From Actinoplanes sichuanensis (GTDB lineage: Bacteria; Actinomycetota; Actinomycetes; Mycobacteriales; Micromonosporaceae), in NCBI RefSeq assembly GCF_033097365.1, contig NZ_AP028461.1, positions 8,680,001-8,744,000 on the forward strand: 64,000 nucleotides of DNA. Reading direction: 5' to 3'. How positions within the stretch are numbered: the stretch's first letter is position 1; each line of letters opens with the position of its first letter. Shown here piece after piece: positions 33,608 through 41,819 of the stretch. A program made the translations under genes and the position numbers. The notes under the pieces were generated by a model. That model ran no database searches and was not told the DNA's origin. It saw only the letters and a list, made by a program, of their open reading frames with translations.

Positions 33608-34486
33608 ATGCATGTTCGCAACCTGCCGGCGCCGGTGAAACGCGTCGTGCACCTGGGCTCCCGCTCGTACGGGCGACTCACCGCGGAGAGCCGGATGCTG
33701 CCGTCGTTCCTGATCTGTGGCGGGCAGCGCTGCGGGACGACATCGCTGTACCGGGCGATGGCCGGGCACCCGGTGGTACTCAAAGCGGTGCTGCACAAGG
33801 GCGTGCACTACTTCGACACGTCCTATCGGCGGGGGCCCGACTGGTACCGCGGGCACTTCCCGACCCTGCGCAGCGCGGAACGGATCGCGCAGAAGCACGG
33901 GGTACGCGCGCAGACCTTCGAGTCCAGCCCGTACTACATGTACCACCCGCAGGCGGCCGCCCGGATCGCGAGCGATCTGCCGTACGCCAAGCTGGTGGTG
34001 CTGGTCCGGGATCCGGTGGAACGCGCCTACTCGCAGCACCACCACGAGGTGGCCCGGGGTTACGAGACCGAACCCGATTTCGGGTCGGCGCTCACCCTGG
34101 AACCGGCCCGGCTGCACCGTCAGGAGGTTCGGCTCGCCCTCGATCCCACCTACTACAGCTTCGCCCACCAGCATCACGCCTACCGGGCCCGCGGCGAGTA
34201 CGCCCGCTACCTGAGCGTGATGGCCCAGCATGTCGGGCGGGAACGCATCCACGTGGTGGAGAGCGAGCGGTTCTTCTCCGAGCCGGAGGACGTCTACGAC
34301 GAGGTGTGCCGGTTCCTCGGGCTGCCGTCCGGGCTCCAACGGCCGAAGTTCGAGCAGCACAACGCCCGCCCGCGCGAGTCCGACATGGACCCCGGGCTGC
34401 GTCGTGACCTGCGGGACTACTACAAGTCGCACGACGAGGCACTGGCTGGGTGGTTGGGCCACACCCCGGTGTGGCGCCGCGCGTGA
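33608..34486 (+). CDS. PAPS-dependent sulfotransferase
   Basis: The 292-aa protein has the 5'-phosphosulfate loop GGQRCGTTSLYRAM (about 38-51) and the 3'-phosphate motif LVLVRDPVERAYSQHHHE region (about 132-147), as in heparan-type carbohydrate sulfotransferases. It should move sulfate from PAPS to a sugar hydroxyl or amine. GAGGAG lies about 9 nt before the ATG. It overlaps the flippase gene by 4 nt. The APS kinase at 27685 can supply PAPS, and a second sulfotransferase lies at 40887. Together these suggest a sulfated polysaccharide. The acceptor is not known. Confidence 0.88.
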   Translation: MHVRNLPAPVKRVVHLGSRSYGRLTAESRMLPSFLICGGQRCGTTSLYRAMAGHPVVLKAVLHKGVHYFDTSYRRGPDWYRGHFPTLRSAERIAQKHGVRAQTFESSPYYMYHPQAAARIASDLPYAKLVVLVRDPVERAYSQHHHEVARGYETEPDFGSALTLEPARLHRQEVRLALDPTYYSFAHQHHAYRARGEYARYLSVMAQHVGRERIHVVESERFFSEPEDVYDEVCRFLGLPSGLQRPKFEQHNARPRESDMDPGLRRDLRDYYKSHDEALAGWLGHTPVWRRA

Positions 34487-35985
34487 CGGCGACCACCACC
34501 ACGGCGGTTCCGGAGCGGGCGGCCCGGGGCGCGGCCCGGGGCGGGCTGGCCAACATGGCCGGATCGGCGCTGGCCGGTGGCGCCGGGGTAGTGGTCACGT
34601 GGATCGTGGCGCGGGCGCTCGGGCCCGAGCAGGCCGGCGCCTTCTTCGCCGCCACGGCCGCGTTCGTGCTGGTGGGCGGGCTCGCCAAACTCGGTACGAA
34701 CACCGGGCTGGTCTACTGGCCGGCCCGGTTGCGGGCCACCGGCCAGGATCATCTGCTGGGCGCCTGCCTGCGCACCGGACTGCCGCCGGTGATGGTGTTC
34801 TCGCTGGTCCTGGCAGTGGCGATGTGGCTGGCGGCGCCGTGGATCGCGCACCTCACCGCCGGTGAGTCGCCGCGGCTGATCGCGGATCACACCACCGGGC
34901 TGCGGGTGCTCGCCGTCTTCGTCCCGCTGCAGGCGCTCACCGATGTACTGCTGACCGTGACCCGTGGTTATCGCAGCATGCGGCCGACCGTGCTGCTGGA
35001 CCGGATCCTGCGCAGCGTGCTGCAACTGCTCGCGGTGACCGCGGCCGGGGTGGCCGCGCTGTGGGCCACCGCCTCGCTGCCGGTCTTCGCGTTCGCCTGG
35101 GCGGCCCCGTACCTGCCGGTCGTCGTCCTAGCCGGGTTGTCGGCGCGTACGGCGTACCGGAAAGGGTTGGTCGTCGCCGAGATCAGCCGGACCGATCGAC
35201 GGCGGCTGCGCCGGGATTTCTGGATCTTCACCGCCCCGCGGGCGCTGGCCGCCGTCGCGCAGCTCGCCCTGCAACGGGTGGACGTGCTGCTGGTCGCGGC
35301 GCTGAGCGGGCCGGCAGCGGCGGCGATCTACGCGGTGGCGGGCCGGTTCGTGGTGCTGATCCAGTTCGCCAATCAGGGGCTGTCCCAGTCGGTGCAACCG
35401 CGCCTGGCCGAGGCGTTGAGCACCGGTGACCACGCCGCGGCCCGGCGGCTCTACCAGATCGCCACCGGCTGGCTGGTGCTGGTCACCTGGCCGATCTGCC
35501 TGCTGGTGATCGCGTTCGCGCCCCGGTACCTGCGGCTGTTCGGCGACGGGTACACCGCCGGGGTGCCGGTGGTGTCGGTACTGGCCGCCGCGATGCTGGT
35601 GGCGACCGGCTGCGGCATGGTCGACATGGTGCTCGCGATGGCCGGGCGCACCTCGGCGAACCTCGGCAACGTGCTGATCGCCCTGGCCGTCACGATCGGC
35701 CTGGACGTGCTGCTGATCCCGCGCTGGGGTGCGCTGGGCGCCGCGGTCGGCCTGGCCGGGGCGATGCTGGTGAACAATCTGCTGCCGCTCGCGCAGGTCT
35801 ACCGGAGCACCCGGCTGCACCCGTTCGGAACCGGCACCCTCAGTGCGGCCGCGCTGGCGATCGGGTGCTTCGGCTTCGTCGTTCTCGTTCCGGCGGCTGT
35901 CGTCGCCGCCGTCCCGGCCTATGCCGCGGGAGCGTGGCTGCTCCGCGGCCCGTTGATGCTCGGTGCATTCAGGAGGAAGACTTGA
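34483..35985 (+). CDS. Polysaccharide flippase (Wzx/MATE-like)
   Basis: The 500-aa protein has about fourteen membrane spans. Its N-terminus GLANMAGSALAGGAGVVVTW and segments such as GPEQAGAFFAATAAFVLVGGL fit the polysaccharide-biosynthesis flippase (MVF) superfamily. It should move lipid-linked repeat units across the membrane to the Wzy-like enzyme. The GTG at 34483 overlaps the sulfotransferase TGA, and its own TGA overlaps the following TTG. The preceding C-terminal TM region is followed directly by AGGAGG for the next gene. Function is assigned from topology and context. Confidence 0.85.
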   Translation: MTATTTTAVPERAARGAARGGLANMAGSALAGGAGVVVTWIVARALGPEQAGAFFAATAAFVLVGGLAKLGTNTGLVYWPARLRATGQDHLLGACLRTGLPPVMVFSLVLAVAMWLAAPWIAHLTAGESPRLIADHTTGLRVLAVFVPLQALTDVLLTVTRGYRSMRPTVLLDRILRSVLQLLAVTAAGVAALWATASLPVFAFAWAAPYLPVVVLAGLSARTAYRKGLVVAEISRTDRRRLRRDFWIFTAPRALAAVAQLALQRVDVLLVAALSGPAAAAIYAVAGRFVVLIQFANQGLSQSVQPRLAEALSTGDHAAARRLYQIATGWLVLVTWPICLLVIAFAPRYLRLFGDGYTAGVPVVSVLAAAMLVATGCGMVDMVLAMAGRTSANLGNVLIALAVTIGLDVLLIPRWGALGAAVGLAGAMLVNNLLPLAQVYRSTRLHPFGTGTLSAAALAIGCFGFVVLVPAAVVAAVPAYAAGAWLLRGPLMLGAFRRKT

Positions 35986-36716
35986 CAGGCGACTACACCC
36001 AGGTGTTCCAGGACACCGAGGCGGTCGAGAAGTACGAGACCGTGACCTACGCCCCGGACAGCTACGCGTCGCGGATCAACGACCGGCAACGCGAATACCT
36101 GCGGTCTCTCGTGCGCCGGGAGTTCGTCGAACATCCGCCCGTGCACCACGACTTCGCCTGCGGCACCGGGCGGGCGATCCGCGCGCTGCACGGCCTGGTC
36201 CGGGAGGCGCACGGGTACGACACGTCGGCCGAGATGATGACGAAGGCGGCCGAGGTCGGGTCGCGCGCCTACTGGCACCGGGTGCCGGGCGAGGGTCCGG
36301 TCCCGCAGCCGGTGGCGGCCGGCTTCCCGGCCATCGTGACGATCTTCCGGCTGCTGCTCAACGTCGACGAGGGCATCCGCGACCGGGCGCTGGCCTTCGC
36401 GGCCAAGGTGCTGCCTCACCGCGGCTCCGGAGTGCTCGTGGTGGAGAACCACGGCAATGCCGGATCGGTACGGCACCTACGTGCCCGGCGGCACAGCGGG
36501 GAGCGCTGGTTCGCCGAACTGTCGCACACCCAGGTGGAGAAGCTGCTCGCCCGGCACGGCTTCGAGATCGTGGAGCGGCGCGGGTTCTCCATGCTCACGC
36601 CGTCCCTGCACGACAGCCGGGTGGCCCGGATCGCGGACGCGGCGGCCCGGCGGGTGCCCGGCAGCGACGGGTACGCGGTGAACGTCCTCTACACGGCCCG
36701 ACGCGTCCATGCGTAG
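35982..36716 (+). CDS. SAM-dependent methyltransferase
   Basis: The 244-aa class I methyltransferase has the SAM-binding loop DFACGTGRA (57-65), and later GSGVLVVENHGN and a C-terminal beta strand region. It probably methylates a sugar of the repeat unit or a lipid-linked intermediate, given its place in the operon. A TTG start was chosen because AGGAGG sits about 7 nt before it and it overlaps the flippase stop (TTGA). A longer frame reaching back inside the flippase gene is not credible. It overlaps the following lipoprotein gene by 8 nt. Confidence 0.82.
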   Translation: MTGDYTQVFQDTEAVEKYETVTYAPDSYASRINDRQREYLRSLVRREFVEHPPVHHDFACGTGRAIRALHGLVREAHGYDTSAEMMTKAAEVGSRAYWHRVPGEGPVPQPVAAGFPAIVTIFRLLLNVDEGIRDRALAFAAKVLPHRGSGVLVVENHGNAGSVRHLRARRHSGERWFAELSHTQVEKLLARHGFEIVERRGFSMLTPSLHDSRVARIADAAARRVPGSDGYAVNVLYTARRVHA

Positions 36717-37695
36717 GTGGTCGTCGCCGCTCTTCGCGGTTCTCCTGCTGGCCGCCTGCTCCTCGCCGCCGCCACCACCTCCACCACCCGTACCCGACCT
36801 GTCGGCGCCGCCGCGCGCGGTCGCGGTCGACGCCGGGCCGTTCGAAGCCGGGCCGTACCAGCCACCGGCGAAGGGTGCCTACTTCGGGGCGTGGATCAAG
36901 CCGGACGAGCTGACCCATGTGGGGCGGCTCACCGCGGTCGGCGGGCTGGAGGAGTCGATGGGCCGGCGGCTCGACTTCATCAACACGTACCGCCGCTTCG
37001 ACCAGATCATGGGCACCCCGTCGGACCAGGCGTTCCTCGCCGACGGAGCGTCGTTGATGATCAGCTGGGCGACCGGTGACAACCGGTCCATCCTGGCCGG
37101 GGAGCACGACGACCTGATCCGCAAACAGGCGGTCGCGATTCGGAAGATCAAGAAGCCGGTGCTGCTGCGGATGCGCTGGGAGATGGACCGGCCCAACCTC
37201 CAGGCCACCATGTGGTCCGGCGAGGACTACATCGCGGCCTGGCGGTACGTCCGGAAGAAGTTCCGCGAGGAGCGGGCCGACAACGTGTCCTGGGTGTGGT
37301 GCCCGACCGCCGAGGGTTTCATCCGCGGCGACGCGCCGGCCTTCTACCCCGGCGACGACCAGGTCGACTGGACGTGCGTCGACGTCTACGCCGGCTTCGA
37401 GTTCAAGCCGATCGGGGAACTGATGGGACCGTTCCTCGATTGGGCCGCCCAGCGACCGAAACCGATCATCATCGGCGAGTTCGGGGTGGCCAAGGCGTGG
37501 GGCTCGGAACAGCGGGCCGCCTGGCTCAAGGACGCCGAGCGGACCTTCAAGGTGAACCGGCAGATCAAGGCCGTCGCCTACTTCGAGTCCGATCCGGAGG
37601 GGAACGGGCCCAACCAGCAGTTCCAGCTCAGCGGGGACAAGCGGGCCTTCCGGGCGCTCAAGTCACTGGGCCGGGACCCGTACTTCAATCCCTGA
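36709..37695 (+). CDS. GH26-like lipoprotein glycoside hydrolase
   Basis: The 328-aa lipoprotein has a short signal peptide with lipobox LAAC (Cys17), then a Pro-rich spacer and a GH26-like domain. Likely catalytic residues are Glu158 in RMRWEMDRP (acid/base) and Glu257 in IIGEFGV (nucleophile). It should sit on the outer face of the membrane, where it may cut or edit the polymer made by this operon. It shares only general similarity with the secreted GH26-like protein at 26219. It is the last gene of the coupled run and overlaps the convergent VOC gene by 11 nt at the 3' end, with no room for a hairpin between them. Confidence 0.82.
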   Translation: MRRWSSPLFAVLLLAACSSPPPPPPPPVPDLSAPPRAVAVDAGPFEAGPYQPPAKGAYFGAWIKPDELTHVGRLTAVGGLEESMGRRLDFINTYRRFDQIMGTPSDQAFLADGASLMISWATGDNRSILAGEHDDLIRKQAVAIRKIKKPVLLRMRWEMDRPNLQATMWSGEDYIAAWRYVRKKFREERADNVSWVWCPTAEGFIRGDAPAFYPGDDQVDWTCVDVYAGFEFKPIGELMGPFLDWAAQRPKPIIIGEFGVAKAWGSEQRAAWLKDAERTFKVNRQIKAVAYFESDPEGNGPNQQFQLSGDKRAFRALKSLGRDPYFNP

Positions 37696-38059
37696 TCTTT
37701 TCCAGGAATTCCAGCCGGTTTCCGTGGCCGTCTGCCGAGTAGAGCCGCCGGTGACCCGGGAAATGTGGATCCCACTCGACCGGGTGGCCGGCGGCCTCCA
37801 GCGTCGTGGCCAGCGCATCCAGGCCGGTGATCAGCACGCCCGGATGTGACTTGCGGGCGGGCCCGAAATCCGGGACCGGGGACAGGTGCACCTCCCAGCC
37901 GCCGCCACGGAACCAGCAACCACCCCGGGCGGCCAGCACCGGCGGCTTGATGATCTCCGCCATGCCGAGGACCCCGCTGTAGAACGCTCGGGCTTCACCC
38001 TCGCCACCCGGCGGGATCAGCAGTTGCACATGATGCAGGTCGTCGATTCGAAACCCCAT
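37685..38059 (-). CDS. VOC (glyoxalase/dioxygenase-fold) family protein
   Basis: The 124-aa protein has two beta-alpha-beta-beta-beta modules of the VOC superfamily. It opens FRIDDLHHVQLLIPPGGEGE, contains ARAFYSGVLGM and WEVHLSPV, and ends with a DGHGNRLEFLE motif that supplies a metal-binding Glu. Exact reaction unknown. The ATG at 38059 follows AAGG by 7 nt. A 24-bp palindrome just upstream (38069) suggests control by a TetR-type repressor not encoded nearby. It is not obviously part of the polysaccharide pathway. Confidence 0.82.
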   Translation of the reverse strand: MGFRIDDLHHVQLLIPPGGEGEARAFYSGVLGMAEIIKPPVLAARGGCWFRGGGWEVHLSPVPDFGPARKSHPGVLITGLDALATTLEAAGHPVEWDPHFPGHRRLYSADGHGNRLEFLEKIRD

Positions 38060-38068
38060 GACCAAACC

Positions 38069-38092
38069 TTAACAGTACGGCCGTACGGTTAA
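38069..38092. promoter_or_regulatory. TetR-type operator candidate upstream of the VOC gene
   Basis: The half-sites TTAACAGTACGG and CCGTACGGTTAA form a 24-bp palindrome with a single mismatch, 10 nt upstream of the VOC start codon. The symmetry and length suit a TetR-family dimer. It partly overlaps the ribosome-site side of the promoter region. The regulator is not identifiable in this window. Confidence 0.6.
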
Positions 38093-38169
38093 CCAGCGCC
38101 GAAAAATGTCGTACGTGTGTTCCATAGTGAGCTCAGTCAGCCAGGCCGAGCCCAACGGGGGTGTCCGCG

Positions 38170-38781
38170 GTGTCCTACCTCGACGACTTCTTCGACGAGC
38201 AGAGCGAGATCATCGAGAAATTCGGGTGGGCCGTCGTGCACGTCGTGCCCACCGACGACGACCCTCCCGACACGGTGGCCTTCGCGTACACCGTGGGCCT
38301 CACCGGTTACGGGTTTCCCGAGCTGACCATCGCCGGCCTGCCACCGGAGACCGGGCACGTGCTGCTCAACGAGGTGGCCGGCCGGGTCTGCGACGAGGGT
38401 CTGCTGCTGCGCCACGGGCACCGGCTGCGCGGCCTGCTCAACGGGCAGGAGGTCCGGGTGGTGTCCGGTGAGATCTCGGAGACCCTGTTCCCCGGGGCGG
38501 CGCTGATGCGCTACGGCGACGACCGGGTCCGGCTCCTGCAGCTGGCCTGGCCTGATCCGGCCGACCGGTTCCCCTGGCAGAGCGGTTACGACGCCTTCGA
38601 CTACCCGCAGCCGACGATCGGCGTCCCGCTCACCCGGGCCGGTCGTCGCTGCGGCATGCCCCGCGGCCTGCCCGGCGCCCAGCAGCGACGGGCCCAGCGC
38701 CACCGGGCGGCCCGGTCCCGCCGACACGACTTCCCGTTCACCCCACCTCCGTCGCCGGGCGGCGAGGGAGGGCAACCGTGA
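38170..38781 (+). CDS. DUF4262 domain protein
   Basis: The 203-aa protein opens with FFDEQSEIIEKFGWAVVHV and contains FAYTVGLTGYGFPEL, the hallmark of DUF4262 proteins (function unknown). The last 50 residues are basic and proline-rich (RRAQRHRAARSRRH), which suggests nucleic-acid or membrane contact, but this is a guess. The second GTG (38170) was chosen because GGGGG lies about 8 nt before it. A GTG at 38161 is too close to that site. It is followed by 790 bp of repeat-rich DNA. Confidence 0.75.
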   Translation: MSYLDDFFDEQSEIIEKFGWAVVHVVPTDDDPPDTVAFAYTVGLTGYGFPELTIAGLPPETGHVLLNEVAGRVCDEGLLLRHGHRLRGLLNGQEVRVVSGEISETLFPGAALMRYGDDRVRLLQLAWPDPADRFPWQSGYDAFDYPQPTIGVPLTRAGRRCGMPRGLPGAQQRRAQRHRAARSRRHDFPFTPPPSPGGEGGQP

Positions 38782-38826
38782 GGACTGAGATGCCCACCAT
38801 CCTGCTGTTCACCGCCCCACCCACCC

Positions 38827-38935
38827 CGGCCGTTCCGCCCATCCAGGCCGCCCGGGCCGTTCCGCCCGCCCCGGCGGTTCCGCCCGCCCCGGCCGTTCCG
38901 CCCGCTCGGGCCGTTCCGCCCGCCTGGGCCAACGC
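38827..38935. repeat. 18-bp GC-rich tandem repeats
   Basis: A unit of the form GGCCGTTCCGCCCGCCCC (18 bp, with small changes) is repeated about five times. Around 38937-39035 a longer unit containing GCTGCGATCCCGCTCACCACC follows about three times. Periods are multiples of three and all frames stay partly open, but none shows convincing codon usage. A Pro/Ala-rich frame from the GTG at 38778 overlapping the DUF4262 stop is possible but not supported. Nothing else is seen in 38936-39390. Confidence 0.7.
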
Positions 38936-39390
38936 CGCACCCACCGCTGCGATCCCACTCGCCACCGCACCCACCGTTGCGACCCCGCTCACCACCGCAG
39001 CCGCCGCTGCGATCCCGCTCACCACCGCGGCTGCTCGGGGCACTGGCGTCACGCCGACTCCATCGACTGCTCGAGTCATCGACGTCGCGCCCGGATCGGC
39101 GGCCTCGACAGGCGGTCGCAGACCGCTGCTCCCGGCGCTTCGCTTTCGCGCCGCCGGCCCCGAGGCGAAGGAGGAGCCCACGCGACCCGCCACCCGACGG
39201 CCGATCCCTGCGGTCCACTTTCTGGCCGATCTTCCGCATGACCGAAAAACCGACTGGTCGTGAGTGCTGCCGCAACCCTCCCAAAACAGCACCCACAACC
39301 AGCCACCCCCACCTCAACAGACACAATCGGCGGGAGGGCGCCACGGGCATCTGCCTGTGGGCTCACGGGCCCAGCCGCGGCCTGCGGGCA

Positions 39391-39525
39391 GACGACCGCG
39401 ATCGCCCCACGGCCCGCGGGCGAACAACCGCGATCGCCCCACGGCGAACAACCGCGATCGCCCCACGGGCCGCAGGCGAACAACCGCGATCGTCCCACGG
39501 GCCGCAGGCGGACGGCGGCGATCGC
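39391..39525. repeat. Tandem array containing GCGATCGC palindromes
   Basis: Four copies of a 32-bp unit (one shortened to 24 bp) share the core CCGCGATCGCCCCACGG and a GCCGCAGGCG tail. The array ends in another GCGATCGC. It lies 49 nt past the 3' end of the WecG-like gene, in non-coding DNA. Each core holds CGATCG, and most hold the full octamer GCGATCGC. Purpose unknown. Confidence 0.8.
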
Positions 39526-39573
39526 TTTCATGTCCCCTTCGACAGCGGGTGAGCGTCACGAGGGTTCCCGGGG

Positions 39574-40824
39574 TCAGGGGCGGCGGGCTCGGCGGCGGGG
39601 GGCTCGAGCCAGGAGGCGGAGGGCGTAGGGGGCGTCGTGGCGCAGGTATCGGCCGGCCAGGCGGCGGGGCTCGACGCCGAGGCGGTGGGCCCATTCGAGG
39701 CCGGTTCGCTGCATCCAGCGGGGGGCCCGTTCGATGTCGCCTGCCACGAAGTTGACCGCGGCGCCGCAACCGACGAACCAGGTGCCCGGCAGTTCGGGGC
39801 GGAGGCGTTCGATGACCAGTTCCTGTTTGGGGAAGCCGAGCCCGACAAAGACCAGGTCGGGGCGGGCCGCGACGACCGTGGCGCAGAAGTCGGCGTAGGT
39901 GGTCTCGTCCTCCTCGAAGCCGAACTCTGGGCTGAGGGTGCCGGCGATCCGCAGGTCGGGGAACGCTTCGGCGAGTCGGGCGGCGGCCCGGGCCGCCCCG
40001 TCCCGGCCGGCCACGCGGGCGGCCTTCGCGGCGGCCGCGGCACTGAGCGCCGCTTTGACCGCAGCCGAACTGACACCGGGCTTGTCAGATTTCCGGGCAC
40101 CACCGACCTCACTGACACCGGACTTGTCGGGTTTCCCGGCACCCCCGGCCTTGCCGACGCGGGACTTGTCAGACTTCCCGGCACCACCTGCCCTGCCAAC
40201 GCCGGACTTGTCGGACTTCCCGGCACCACCCGCCCTGCCCGCGCGGGACTTGTCAGACTTATCGGACTTCCCGGCACCACCTGCCCTGCCGACGCCCGAC
40301 TTGTCGGACTTCCCGGCACCACCCGCCCTGCCGACGCCCGGCTTGTCGGATTTTTTGGCACCTCGGACCTTCGCCACGGTTCGCGCGCCGCCGCCCTCGT
40401 CGGCCGACCGCGATCCTGTGGAGGTTCGCGAGACAGGTGCGCCCGGATTCCCCGATGGCGCGGAGGGCCGACCGGCGGGAGCCCCGCCGACCACGAAGAC
40501 GGACCGGGCATCTCGGCCCAGGCCCTCGGAGAGGGACCAGATCAGGCTGCTTCCGGCGACCCGTTCGGGGAGGGGCACCCCGCCGAGGCGGCTGGCCCAG
40601 ATCAGGGGCATGCCGTCGGCGACGATCAGGTCGGCGTCGTCCAGGTGCCGGCGGGCGCCGGGGTCGGCGGCGACTCGGCGGAGGATGTCGACGTTCGGGG
40701 TGATGATCCGGCCGCCCCGGCCGCGGGCCAGCGATTCGCGGACCACTGCGACGACTTCGTCCTCGGTGATGCGGTCGATGCCGGTGCCATCAAGGTGCAC
40801 ACGCTCGAAAGCCTCGATAGCCAC
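39574..40824 (-). CDS. WecG/TagA/CpsF-family glycosyltransferase with a repeat-filled insertion
   Basis: This family (GT26) adds an aminosugar to a lipid-linked sugar. The 416-aa protein has the N-terminal part with TPNVDIL (Thr42) and ADGMPLIWASRLGG (Asp70, the expected catalytic site), and the C-terminal part with RIAGTLSPEFGF, DLVFVGLGFPKQE and WFVGCGAAVNFVAGD. Between FVVGGAPAG and the helix AARAAARLAEAFPD sits about 155 extra residues, including seven 14-residue units like GAGKSDKSGVGRAG. Normal members are about 240-270 aa. The GTG start has AGGAGG upstream. It is divergent from the sulfotransferase at 40887 and probably adds a sugar to the same polymer. Confidence 0.85.
   Translation of the reverse strand: MAIEAFERVHLDGTGIDRITEDEVVAVVRESLARGRGGRIITPNVDILRRVAADPGARRHLDDADLIVADGMPLIWASRLGGVPLPERVAGSSLIWSLSEGLGRDARSVFVVGGAPAGRPSAPSGNPGAPVSRTSTGSRSADEGGGARTVAKVRGAKKSDKPGVGRAGGAGKSDKSGVGRAGGAGKSDKSDKSRAGRAGGAGKSDKSGVGRAGGAGKSDKSRVGKAGGAGKPDKSGVSEVGGARKSDKPGVSSAAVKAALSAAAAAKAARVAGRDGAARAAARLAEAFPDLRIAGTLSPEFGFEEDETTYADFCATVVAARPDLVFVGLGFPKQELVIERLRPELPGTWFVGCGAAVNFVAGDIERAPRWMQRTGLEWAHRLGVEPRRLAGRYLRHDAPYALRLLARAPRRRARRP
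40066..40362. repeat. In-frame 42-bp tandem repeats inside the WecG-like gene
   Basis: Seven units of about 42 bp (one of 51 bp) encode Gly/Ala/Lys/Ser/Asp-rich 14-residue repeats, residues about 155-253. Units vary mostly in a few codons. They lie in a surface loop position of the glycosyltransferase and should form a flexible charged linker. Length variation between strains is likely. Confidence 0.9.
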
Positions 40825-40886
40825 CTAGCGCCTCCTTTTGCCTGATTCACTCGTTACCAGAGCGAAACGAGCAAAGGTGGGCCAAA

Positions 40887-41819
40887 GTGGCACAAGTGCT
40901 GTTTCTGGGTGGATTCGGACGAAGCGGTACGACTCTCGTTGAACGTCTACTCGGTGAACTGCCCGGCATCTGCGCTCTCGGTGAAGTCGTCCATCTCTGG
41001 CAACGCGACGTCCGAGACGACGAACGTTGCGGTTGCGGAGACCGGTTCTCCGGTTGCGAATTCTGGAGACGGGTCGGCGAACTGGCCTTCAACGGCTGGG
41101 CGAACGTCGACGTGGACCGGGTGCGCGCGCTCCGCGACGCGGTCGAGCGAACCCGGCACATCCCCCGGCTGGCCTCGGCGAACGCCGCCTCCGACGAGGT
41201 GCGCGAGTACGCGTCCTACTACGCCCGGGTCTACACCGCCGCCGCCGAGGCCGCCGGCGCCCGCGTGGTGATCGACTCCTCCAAGCATTCGGCGCTGGCC
41301 CACGTGCTGCGCTGGGCCGACGACGTCGACCTGAAAGTGGTGCATGTGGTCCGGGACGCCCGCGGGGTGGCCTACTCGTGGACCAAGACGGTGACCCGGC
41401 CGGAGACCGACGGCACGGACGAGATGACCCGCTACTCCCCAGGCCGTTCAGCGTTGCTCTGGAACGCCCACAACGCCGCGTTCGGCCTGCTCGCCCGGCG
41501 TGGCGTGCCGGTTCGGCGGATCCGCTACGAGGAGTTCCTCGCCGACCCGCGGGCCGGCCTGATCCGGCTGGCCGACTTCGCCGGGATCCCGCTGCACCCG
41601 GAGGACCTGGAGTTCCTCCGGCGCGGCCACGCGGACCTGCGGGCCGGGCACAGCGCGGCGGGCAATCCGATGCGGTTCACGGTGGGCCGCCTGCCGCTGC
41701 GCAGGGACGATGCCTGGGTCGCCGCCCTACCGCGGGCGCAGCGCAGGCTGGTGGGCGCGGTCTGCGGACCCCTTCTCCGGGCGTACGGCTACCCGCTCAA
41801 CATCACATCGGAGGCGTGA
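40887..41819 (+). CDS. PAPS-dependent sulfotransferase (second of the locus)
   Basis: The 310-aa protein has the 5'-phosphosulfate loop GFGRSGTTLVERLLG (about 9-23) and the 3'-phosphate motif VVRDARGVAYSW (about 154-165). Between them is a cysteine-bearing region CGCGDRFSGCEFW (Cys48, Cys50, Cys57) found in this bacterial sulfotransferase group. It is clearly different from the sulfotransferase at 33608, so two different positions may be sulfated. AAGGTGG lies 7 nt before the GTG start. Its stop overlaps the next glycosyltransferase start (TGATG). Confidence 0.88.
   Translation: MAQVLFLGGFGRSGTTLVERLLGELPGICALGEVVHLWQRDVRDDERCGCGDRFSGCEFWRRVGELAFNGWANVDVDRVRALRDAVERTRHIPRLASANAASDEVREYASYYARVYTAAAEAAGARVVIDSSKHSALAHVLRWADDVDLKVVHVVRDARGVAYSWTKTVTRPETDGTDEMTRYSPGRSALLWNAHNAAFGLLARRGVPVRRIRYEEFLADPRAGLIRLADFAGIPLHPEDLEFLRRGHADLRAGHSAAGNPMRFTVGRLPLRRDDAWVAALPRAQRRLVGAVCGPLLRAYGYPLNITSEA

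Noticed and set aside
32183..34462. Long minus-strand frame across the kinase-like and sulfotransferase genes
   Set aside because: It crosses two coupled plus-strand genes with good motifs and itself shows none.
38778..39263. Pro/Ala-rich frame overlapping the DUF4262 stop
   Set aside because: The GTGA overlap is attractive, but codon usage is not convincing, repeats dominate and no family is recognisable. It is listed only as repeat DNA.
39391..39525. Tandem array considered as a CRISPR
   Set aside because: Units are contiguous, with no variable spacers, and no cas genes are nearby.
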